This document shows positions 28,898-34,880 of a DNA stretch of 34,880 bases, one piece after another. Source of the stretch: Lacticaseibacillus songhuajiangensis (lineage in GTDB: Bacteria; Bacillota; Bacilli; Lactobacillales; Lactobacillaceae); contig NZ_RHNR01000031.1 in NCBI RefSeq assembly GCF_003946025.1, positions 1 through 34,880 of the forward strand. Direction: 5' to 3'. The notes under the pieces were generated by a model. It was not told the origin of the DNA. It ran no database searches and worked only from the letters and a program-made list of their open reading frames with translations. Both the position numbers and the translations under genes were made by a program. The stretch's first letter is position 1; every line of letters begins with the position of its first letter.

Positions 28898-29704
28898 TTA
28901 CGTGTTAGCCGTGAGGATGTGGTCCGCAATATATGTCAGCACCCCAGAATGATTATTGTCGGTGGTCACCGCATCGGCGACGTCAAGAACATCTTGTGGC
29001 GAGTTCCGCATCGCCACACCGAGGCCGGCTTCTTGCAGCATTTCGATGTCGTTACCACCGTTGCCGAAGGTCACCATATTTTGCAGGGGGATGTCGAGCT
29101 GCGCGCCCAATTCGGCTAATCCGCGTGCTTTGTGGATTCCTGGCTGGATGATGTCAATATCACCGTGACCGCTAGAAGTAGGAACGGCAAAACCCGCGAG
29201 CTGTTCGTGGTAGCGTGCAACGTAGGCTGCGGTTTCATGCGCGGGGCAGTGGCTGGAGAACTTGACGATGTCGTCATCAATTTCATCAAAGCGGTCAATC
29301 AGTTGCAGACGGTGGTAGTAGTCGCGCGCATCCGTAATGAAGGCGTCTGAAGACGAACGCAAAACATAGGCGCCGTTGACTCCGGCCGCCAGCCATTCGA
29401 CTGCAGGCAGTGCGGTTAGCACCTGAGCGACTTTACGGGCGACATCTGGTGTGTAAGTGGATTGGAAGTATGTCCGCTGCGCGTCGCGAACGAGTCCGCC
29501 ATTTTCAGATAGAAAAATAATGTCCGGGTAACCGGCAAAGAAGGACCGCAGTTGGTAGTACTGATTACCACTGGCTACGACAAACTGAATTCCCTGTGCA
29601 CGCATCTTGGGGTATAAGTCAGCGAACTGCCGGCGATCATAGTCCATCTCGTTGTTTAAAAAGGTGCCATCCATGTCTACAGCAATTAATTGGGCTTTGT
29701 GCAT
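28898..29704 (-). CDS. HAD superfamily Cof-type phosphatase
   Basis: This 268-residue cytoplasmic hydrolase has the nucleophile motif AVDMDGTFLN (Asp9, Asp11), motif II VVASGNQYYQ, the C2 cap of Cof/YidA-like members, Lys in GIHKARGLAEL, and motif IV VTFGNGGNDIEMLQEAGLGV. Members dephosphorylate sugar phosphates, flavin mononucleotide or similar metabolites; the substrate cannot be fixed. ATGGAGGACAACAATG provides a clear start. Single gene. Confidence 0.93.
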   Translation of the reverse strand: MHKAQLIAVDMDGTFLNNEMDYDRRQFADLYPKMRAQGIQFVVASGNQYYQLRSFFAGYPDIIFLSENGGLVRDAQRTYFQSTYTPDVARKVAQVLTALPAVEWLAAGVNGAYVLRSSSDAFITDARDYYHRLQLIDRFDEIDDDIVKFSSHCPAHETAAYVARYHEQLAGFAVPTSSGHGDIDIIQPGIHKARGLAELGAQLDIPLQNMVTFGNGGNDIEMLQEAGLGVAMRNSPQDVLDVADAVTTDNNHSGVLTYIADHILTANT

Positions 29705-29811
29705 TGTTGTCCTCCATGAAAATATTTGTTATCGCTTACACATGATGATACCAAGCCTGCACTGGGAAAGCTAGGTGCAGGACGTTGATTTTGTTTTTTT
29801 ATAAAGCACAC

Positions 29812-29855
29812 AAAAATATGGCGGCCCCGTCAGCGCGGGGTCGCCATATTTTGAT
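29812..29855 (-). terminator. Terminator of pepO
   Basis: AAAATATGGCGACCCCG pairs with CGGGGCCGCCATATTTTT on the minus strand. It lies 4 bases after the pepO stop codon. Confidence 0.92.
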
Positions 29856-29859
29856 TGTA

Positions 29860-31764
29860 TTACTTATCCCAAATCATAATCCGCTTCGCCGGATCCATGT
29901 ACATCCCGTCGTCAGGCTGCACGTTGTATGCGGCGTACCAACTGTTGAAGTTCTTCACTGGCACGTTCACCCGCAGGATGGCTGGCGCGTGCACATCGGA
30001 CAGTGCCACGGTCTTGGCGAGTTCTGGGCGGCGCTTGGTTGCCCAGGACTTGGCGTAGGCGGTGAAGAATTCGTGCAGCTGGTCAGCGCTGGCGTTCTTA
30101 CCCAGTAGCTGCAGAGCGACGTCCATGCCGGCGTTATCGGCGATGTTCTCGGAAACCGTCAGGCGGCCGTTAATCTTGGCACCATCGGCTTCAAGGCCAT
30201 CGAACTGCGCGGCGACCGCGTCCACAATTTTGGCAAATTCCTGCTGGTCGGCGTCCGTCCACCAGTTGTTCATCGAGCCATTCTCGTCGTAGAGCGCGCC
30301 GTTGTTGTCGAAGCAGTGCGAGATTTCGTGGCCGATGGTGGCGCCGGTGCCGCCAAGCTTGGCGGCGGTTGACCAGTCGAGCGCGTAGTATGGCGGCTGC
30401 AAGATGCCCGCCGGGAAGGTGATGTCGTTCTTGCTCGGGTCGTAGCAGGCGTTGACCAGGTGGCCTGGCATTGCCCATTCACTGCGGTCCACGGGCTTGC
30501 CGACTTGCGCGAGGCGGAAGGCTAGTTCCTGACTCTGGACTTTCAACATTGCGGACAAGAGGTCATCCGTGTCATCAAAATGCAGCTGCTCGTACATACT
30601 GAAGAGCTGGTCGGGGTAGCCCATCTTGATCTTCATCGTCTTGAGCTTGGCAATCGCCTTTTGCTTCGTGGCGTCGCTGAGCCAGGTGTTAGCCTGCAAC
30701 TGGCGCTCGTATTCCGCAATGAGCTGCTTGACCATGGCGGTAATGTCGGCCTTGGCTTCAGCGCCAAAGTAGGTTTGGCCATAGTAGAGGCCAATCGGTT
30801 CAGCTAGCAGTGCGTTGACGGTGGCAAACGCGTGGCGTGTCCAGTCGGTTGGCACTTCTTGACCGGTCAAGAAACGCTTGTAGGCACCGGCTTCACTGCG
30901 CAGGTCGTCACTCAGGCAGCTCGCATCGTCGATGAGTTCGTTCACAATCATGGCGCGCTGCAACTGCAGATAGTTGTCGGCATTAATCAGTGTGTTGGCT
31001 TCCTTGAAGACGCCAGGCGTGAACAAGTTAACTTTTGCCGGGGCGCTGGGCAACTGGGTTGCGAGCGCCGCGGTCAGACCGGTGTTGCTGGTGCTGGCTG
31101 TGAGTTCGTCCCAAGTGTAAGGGTTGTCCAGGTTCTTTTCGTCAGCGTATTCCACGTTAGTTGGTGTGAGTGCGGCGATGCGCTGGTCAAAGGCGAGGGC
31201 GTCAGCGATGTAAACCTGTGCGGTTGCTTCGTTGTAGCCGGCCGCCAGCAGGAGCTTATCAGCCATGGCGGACCACTGCGCGAACATTTGCTTAGCATCC
31301 TCAGAAGGCTCGCGGTACAGCGCGGCGTCGGGCAAAATGGTGCCCCAACTGGCCAGGTGCAACTGGTTTACCGTGGCGTCGTGCATGTCAGCCATGGCCC
31401 AACAGGCAAAAGGCAGGGCGTACTGCTGCGCCAAAAGTTCTGGCAACGCCGCCTTGAATGCATCGAGGGTGGTGAGGCTTTCTATGTACTTGAGACGGGG
31501 CAAAACTGGCGCAACGCCGGCTGCATCACGCGCGGCTTTATCCGCCGCCTTGGCGTACAACTTGGCCGCATACTGCAGAGGCTGATTGTCGGCCTGCTTT
31601 TTGCCGCTGGCAATGTCGCTGAGGTCACGTACCAAGGTCTCGCGGATGCTGTCGCCCAACTCGGAATCGGCACTGACCATTGCCTTGTCGGCGGGGATTG
31701 GCGTTTTAGCTTGCCATTCACCGTTGACGGCCATGTACAAATCGTCTTGAATTCTTGCTGTCAT
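29860..31764 (-). CDS. pepO: M13 family metalloendopeptidase (PepO)
   Basis: This 634-residue zinc endopeptidase of the neprilysin family is cytoplasmic in lactic acid bacteria (no signal peptide), where it cuts oligopeptides taken up from casein and other proteins. The zinc site is visible: HEISH (His479 to His483) within GATIGHEISHCFD, and the second motif ENIADNAGMDVAL carrying the third ligand Glu. NACYDPSKNDITFPAGILQP and the C-terminal RVNVPVKNFNSWYAAYNVQP are family signatures. Length is standard. AAAAGGAGGAG lies upstream of the ATG. Single gene. Confidence 0.96.
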   Translation of the reverse strand: MTARIQDDLYMAVNGEWQAKTPIPADKAMVSADSELGDSIRETLVRDLSDIASGKKQADNQPLQYAAKLYAKAADKAARDAAGVAPVLPRLKYIESLTTLDAFKAALPELLAQQYALPFACWAMADMHDATVNQLHLASWGTILPDAALYREPSEDAKQMFAQWSAMADKLLLAAGYNEATAQVYIADALAFDQRIAALTPTNVEYADEKNLDNPYTWDELTASTSNTGLTAALATQLPSAPAKVNLFTPGVFKEANTLINADNYLQLQRAMIVNELIDDASCLSDDLRSEAGAYKRFLTGQEVPTDWTRHAFATVNALLAEPIGLYYGQTYFGAEAKADITAMVKQLIAEYERQLQANTWLSDATKQKAIAKLKTMKIKMGYPDQLFSMYEQLHFDDTDDLLSAMLKVQSQELAFRLAQVGKPVDRSEWAMPGHLVNACYDPSKNDITFPAGILQPPYYALDWSTAAKLGGTGATIGHEISHCFDNNGALYDENGSMNNWWTDADQQEFAKIVDAVAAQFDGLEADGAKINGRLTVSENIADNAGMDVALQLLGKNASADQLHEFFTAYAKSWATKRRPELAKTVALSDVHAPAILRVNVPVKNFNSWYAAYNVQPDDGMYMDPAKRIMIWDK

Positions 31765-31859
31765 AAGATTACTCCTCCTTTTGAGTTACCCACATCGTAG
31801 GCTTTCGCGTGGGGAAACGCAACGGACGGATGCGGGTGCTAGTCGCGGCAAAATGCGTG

Positions 31860-31868
31860 TGCTACAAT
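31860..31868 (+). promoter_or_regulatory. Extended -10 promoter before the rsgA leader
   Basis: TGCTACAAT is an extended -10 with no clear -35. A transcript starting near 31875 would have a leader of more than 200 nt before the GTPase gene. A perfect hairpin GAACGG-CCTG-CCGTTC (31881-31896) would be close to its 5' end. Confidence 0.5.
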
Positions 31869-31874
31869 CATGCT

Positions 31875-32111
31875 AATCACGAACGGCCTGCCGTTCATAA
31901 AGGAAAGGAAGTGAATGCAACATGGCTAATGTGGTAATTGTAGCGCACGTTGCAAAGTCGGCGGAGGATATGGCTAAGTAAGAGGTCAGTTTGCACCGGA
32001 ATCTGTGTTCTGGAGCGCAACTCAATGTCATGTTGAAACACAACTGTTGAAGCAGGCCTCGCCGCCTCTCCTCCAGAATCGATGCATCGTCATCGTGGAG
32101 GAAACAACGAA
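31875..32111 (+). other. Long structured 5' leader of the RsgA gene
   Basis: Several hairpins can form: GAACGG/CCGTTC (31881-31896), TTGCACCGGAA with TTCTGGAGCGCAA (about 31991-32020), GTTG/CAAC (about 32031-32046), and TCCTCCA (32069-32075) with TGGAGGA (32096-32102). The last pairs the only good Shine-Dalgarno with an upstream anti-sequence. This suggests control of translation, but no known riboswitch is recognised. Confidence 0.5.
31922..31981 (+). CDS. Possible 19-codon leader peptide
   Basis: ATG 31922 opens a short frame encoding MANVVIVAHVAKSAEDMAK, ending TAA. AGGAAAGGAA ends 11 bases before it, though the same site is closer to an ATG at 31914 that gives only four codons. It lies in the leader before the GTPase gene. 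It may be a regulatory leader peptide or a chance frame. Confidence 0.2.
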   Translation: MANVVIVAHVAKSAEDMAK

Positions 32112-33185
32112 TTAAATTTACAAAATTATGGTTTAACACCTGAACTCAGCAGTGCTGCTGCAGCCGCCAAGCCGCTGGTTTTGGCGCGCGTAATCAGCGT
32201 GAACCGCACGCTATACCGTGTGGTTGCAGAAGCTGGTGAATTTAGCGCGAGTGTCACGGGGCGTCTCACCAACATCGCTATGGGACCAGAGGATTACCCA
32301 ACGGTTGGCGATTGGGTGCTGCTGCGCCTGCCTGCTAACGCAGCAGATGCTGGGAGCATTGAGCGTCTTTTGCCGCGGCGCAGCGTCTTCGCGCGCAAGG
32401 CGGCTGGACGCACCAGTGCTACGCAGTTAGTTGCTGCCAACATCGACACCGTCTTCATCTGTATGGCGCTGGATGGCAACTTCAATGAGCGGCGCGTTGA
32501 GCGTTACCTCGCCGTGGCTAACGCGAGTGGGGCGCAGCCGGTAGTCGTGCTCACCAAGGCAGATTTGAGCGCTGATGTGGCCAGTCAGGAGGCAATTATC
32601 GCCGCAATCGCGGGACCGGAGGTGGCAGTGCTGACGGTTGACGCAACAAGCGCCGCGGGCATTTTGCCGCTGATTGCCCTCATTGAAGCGGGTCGCACCT
32701 ATGCGTTCATCGGCTCGTCTGGTGTCGGTAAAAGTACGCTGATTAACCACCTGTTGGGACTCGACGAACTGGCCACGGGGGCCATTCGCGCAAGTGATGC
32801 GCACGGTCGCCACACGACGACCGGTCGGGAGCTCTTGCTGCTGCCGAGCGGCGGGATTGTGATTGATACGCCGGGGATGCGCGAGTTGGGCATCGTCGAC
32901 GCTGCCATCGATGAGACTTTTGCGGACATCACAGAATTGGCGCAAAGCTGCCGCTTCAATGATTGCACGCATGGTAGCGAACCAGGTTGCGCGGTCCAGG
33001 TGGCCATTGCGGCTGGCACCCTGGATGCGGCGCGTCTGACGAGTTACCAGCGCTTGCAGACAGAGCAAGCTGAGAACATCGCCTTACGCGGTAAGGCGCG
33101 TGAGCTGGCCAAGATTAACCGCATGTTTGGCAGCAAGAAGCAGATGCACCAGATGATGAAAGAAATTAAGCAACGCCGGAGATAA
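32082..33185 (+). CDS. rsgA: RsgA-family ribosome small subunit-dependent GTPase
   Basis: A circularly permuted GTPase that assists late 30S subunit maturation. It has an N-terminal OB-fold (about 20-90), G4 motif TKAD (about 163-166), G1 FIGSSGVGKST (about 208-218), switch region with RHTTTGRELL, G3 DTPGMREL, and a C-terminal zinc motif with Cys and His in CRFNDCTHGSEPGC. The start is problematic: ATG 32082 has no ribosome binding site, whereas a perfect GGAGG (32097-32101) lies inside this frame and points to codon TTA at 32112, exactly where relatives begin MNLQ. Length is up to 367 residues. May be a second RsgA copy, since the usual rsgA locus is elsewhere. Confidence 0.92.
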   Translation: MHRHRGGNNELNLQNYGLTPELSSAAAAAKPLVLARVISVNRTLYRVVAEAGEFSASVTGRLTNIAMGPEDYPTVGDWVLLRLPANAADAGSIERLLPRRSVFARKAAGRTSATQLVAANIDTVFICMALDGNFNERRVERYLAVANASGAQPVVVLTKADLSADVASQEAIIAAIAGPEVAVLTVDATSAAGILPLIALIEAGRTYAFIGSSGVGKSTLINHLLGLDELATGAIRASDAHGRHTTTGRELLLLPSGGIVIDTPGMRELGIVDAAIDETFADITELAQSCRFNDCTHGSEPGCAVQVAIAAGTLDAARLTSYQRLQTEQAENIALRGKARELAKINRMFGSKKQMHQMMKEIKQRRR

Positions 33186-33195
33186 GGCGTGAGTA

Positions 33196-33234
33196 AAAAA
33201 GAAGCGTTCACCGCAACCGGTGAACGCTTCTTCT
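33196..33234. terminator. Bidirectional terminator between rsgA and the nuclease gene
   Basis: AGAAGCGTTCACC-GCAACC-GGTGAACGCTTCT has an A run to the left (a T run on the minus strand) and TTCT to the right. It serves the minus-strand nuclease gene best and also follows rsgA. Confidence 0.9.
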
Positions 33235-33247
33235 ATATGCAATCGTT

Positions 33248-34120
33248 TTACTTCGCCACGCTGCTAGTGCCATCAGCGTAGTTAATCGTGTAGCCATCCT
33301 CAACGTTAAAGATGTAGACGTTGAAGCTGACACTGTTGTCGCCAATTGACTGGGCGCGCATGTGCACCCCGCGGGCGACGAGTTCGTTGCCGCGGTAAAC
33401 GGGCTGCACCTGGTAACGAACGTAGTGACTCTTGCTCTGCTTGATGTAGTAGGCGATGTCGTTTTCGTGTGCGAGCATCAGCGGACTGTTCAGTCTGCGG
33501 GTCCCCGTCATCAGGTTCTTCGGATTGTTGTTCTCACCCGAAAGCTGGTAGCCGATGAGGTGACTGCGGTTATAAAGCCAGCCACTAGCAATGCGGCGGT
33601 TGTGCCACCCAGTTGGGTCCCAGGTGAGACCTTCGCGTTTAGACGTTGGCATCAATGACTGGTTAAGCAGCGCGTTACCGGCGATGGCGCGGTTCAAGTT
33701 GTCGAGATTGCTGTACTGCTCCCAGGCGCCCTTGGCGGTGCTAAGCTCCGCGCTGGTGAAGCCGGGCTTGTTCCCATTCACGATGATTTCCTGCTCGCCG
33801 CTGTAGTTCTTGGCGGCCAGCTGCTGGTTGGTCGTCTGGGTAGCGGGCTTAGCGGCTGTCGTGGTGGTCTTGGCGGGCTGCTTAGTCTTCTTGGCGAAGG
33901 CAGCTTTCTTCTTTTCCAAAGCGGCCTTGGCCTTGTTCAGCTCTTGCTGGCGCTTGACGTTGTCCTTTTCAATTGCCTTGGCGGCCTTTTCCGGTTTGTG
34001 ATCATATTTCTTGACCACTTTCACCTTGGCAGGTGCGCTTTTCTGACCGCAAGCGGCGGTCGTTGCGCTAATTCCCAGAACGGCGGTCGCGACTAAAAGT
34101 TGTTTCCAGAATTTTGCCAT
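33248..34120 (-). CDS. Secreted DNA/RNA non-specific endonuclease
   Basis: This 290-residue exported nuclease is related to streptococcal DNA-entry and secreted nucleases. It has an N-terminal signal (about 1-23) with Cys near residue 24 that could be lipidated, although TTAAC is a poor lipobox. A Lys/Glu/Ala coiled region (about 40-80) follows, then the catalytic domain (about 105-290) with the betabetaalpha-metal motif LYNRSHLIGYQLSGENNNPK, where NRSH replaces the DRGH of other members. It overlaps the upstream sunset-domain gene by one base (TAATG) and uses an AGGAGG inside the end of that gene, so the two are translationally coupled. Degrades extracellular nucleic acid for nutrients or in DNA uptake. 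Confidence 0.92.
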   Translation of the reverse strand: MAKFWKQLLVATAVLGISATTAACGQKSAPAKVKVVKKYDHKPEKAAKAIEKDNVKRQQELNKAKAALEKKKAAFAKKTKQPAKTTTTAAKPATQTTNQQLAAKNYSGEQEIIVNGNKPGFTSAELSTAKGAWEQYSNLDNLNRAIAGNALLNQSLMPTSKREGLTWDPTGWHNRRIASGWLYNRSHLIGYQLSGENNNPKNLMTGTRRLNSPLMLAHENDIAYYIKQSKSHYVRYQVQPVYRGNELVARGVHMRAQSIGDNSVSFNVYIFNVEDGYTINYADGTSSVAK

Positions 34121-34776
34121 TAGCGCTTCGACCTCCTGTATCCGGCTGCCTGGGCTGCTGCTTCGCTGGCGAAGTAGACGGCATTGCTGCTGTTCATCCG
34201 GTAACTAGCCTGCCCGGGTACGTGATAAATCTTGCTGTTCACGTTGCCGATGATCTTGCCCTGACCGCCGGTGGTCATGTCACCGTGGTTGACGGGTGCG
34301 CTGTGGTTGGTTGTGGCGTGCGCACGGGAACTAGCGGCGGCGCGACTGCTGGCGGTTGCCCGACTCGCTGCAGCGGCTTGTGAGCTGGCTACTGCCGCAC
34401 GGCTTGATGCGGCCGCCTTGCTGGCAGCTACTGCTTTACTGCTGGCAGCGGCGGCCTTACTACTGGACTCGGCCTCGTACTTGTTTGAGGCACTGTCCAG
34501 GGATTCGGATTCGGAACTCAGCTCTGCAAACTGATCGTCGAGTTTGCTGGAAACGGCGACGGCACTGGCTTTGCGTGCGGTTCCGATTTTGACCACCTTA
34601 GTCTTGGTGGTATTTTGCGGCGTTGCGCTGGCGCTGCAGGCGCTGGCAAACACGCAGAAGACGGCGATAATCACCGACATCAGCGCGATTTGGCGCGTCT
34701 TGCCCCGCCCGCGTTGCCACAGGCGCCACCCGCCGGCAGTCGCAACTGCGGCGAGGGCGAGCAAAAGTAATGACAT
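34120..34776 (-). CDS. Membrane-anchored sunset-domain protein
   Basis: This 218-residue protein starts at ATG 34776 (MSLLLLALAAVATAGGWRLW), because GGGGGAG lies 8 bases upstream; a longer frame to 34818 is less likely. Two N-terminal hydrophobic segments (about 1-14 and 30-48) anchor it; a long Ala/Ser-rich repeat region with many ASS/KAAA units (about 80-155) acts as a stalk. The C-terminal about 45 residues, IIGNVNSKIYHVPGQASYRM then NAVYFASEAAAQAAGYRRSK, match the sunset domain often found beside or fused to secreted nucleases. Its gene overlaps the nuclease gene by one base, suggesting joint action at the cell surface. Confidence 0.82.
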   Translation of the reverse strand: MSLLLLALAAVATAGGWRLWQRGRGKTRQIALMSVIIAVFCVFASACSASATPQNTTKTKVVKIGTARKASAVAVSSKLDDQFAELSSESESLDSASNKYEAESSSKAAAASSKAVAASKAAASSRAAVASSQAAAASRATASSRAAASSRAHATTNHSAPVNHGDMTTGGQGKIIGNVNSKIYHVPGQASYRMNSSNAVYFASEAAAQAAGYRRSKR

Positions 34777-34827
34777 ATGGAATTCTCCCCCAAAATAGAT
34801 TTCACCTGGATTATTCATAGAATTTCA

Positions 34828-34873
34828 AAAAAGCAGCGCAATCCCATGATTCACACGGGACTGCGCTGCTTTG
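34828..34873 (-). terminator. Terminator of a minus-strand gene beyond the right edge
   Basis: On the minus strand, AAAGCAGCGCAGTCCC pairs with GGGATTGCGCTGCTTTTTT, ending in a T run. It lies upstream of the sunset-domain gene, so it belongs to a gene outside the window. Confidence 0.88.
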
Positions 34874-34880
34874 GTGTTTC

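Overview
The window looks like part of the chromosome of a high-GC lactobacillus (Lactobacillaceae, Bacillota). The support is the 5S rRNA sequence type, strong AGGAGG-type ribosome binding sites, TTG/GTG starts, fused solute-binding/permease amino-acid transporters, a PepO peptidase, a KxYKxGKxW-like signal on a P60 hydrolase, and the gdpP - rplI - dnaB order that lies near oriC in lactobacilli. The species cannot be fixed from this sequence alone.

Layout. 1-283: end of a ribosomal RNA operon (23S tail, 5S, terminator). 457-2248: a 31-codon membrane peptide followed by a BcrAB-type ABC transporter. 2493-6644: aldo/keto reductase (-), a LysM + NlpC/P60 cell wall hydrolase (+) with a perfect WalR box, an aldose-1-epimerase-like protein (+), and a GlsB/YeaQ-type membrane protein (-). 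6923-10695: a minus-strand amino-acid ABC operon in which two near-duplicate binding-protein/permease fusions flank one ATPase. 10696-11734: about 1 kb without a convincing gene, with a structured, possibly attenuating leader for that operon. 11735-13812: a Ser-rich lipoprotein and an EamA/DMT exporter, both minus. 14035-24838: gdpP, rplI and dnaB. The usually tight rplI-dnaB junction is opened by about 6.9 kb holding a UDG-fold protein, an acetyltransferase, a TetR-controlled ABC exporter and one strikingly AT-rich orphan gene. 25032-28092: a protein with four predicted beta-barrel repeats and an ABC half-exporter. 28238-28793: a DinJ/YafQ-like toxin-antitoxin pair. 28898-31764: HAD phosphatase and PepO endopeptidase (both -). 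31860-33185: an RsgA GTPase behind a long structured leader. 33248-34776: a secreted DNA/RNA endonuclease overlapping a gene for a sunset-domain protein (both -).

The most unusual signal is not in the genes. Intergenic spaces carry at least two families of large imperfect palindromes. Family A has GGCTG and GCGAC edge boxes, variable but self-complementary arms, and an apical motif close to AATCCCGnnnTTAGGATT. It has five copies, and three end only 2-9 bases before the Shine-Dalgarno sequence of a gene (ABC ATPase, dnaB, beta-barrel repeat protein). Family B has GAGCATTA and TAAGCGGA boxes inside variable stems and three copies, one of which can fold into a three-way junction after rplI. A smaller hairpin shared between 6834-6873 and the family B element after rplI shows paired (compensatory) base changes. 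These look like a system of structured dispersed elements acting at RNA or DNA level, and they are the best candidates here for something undescribed.
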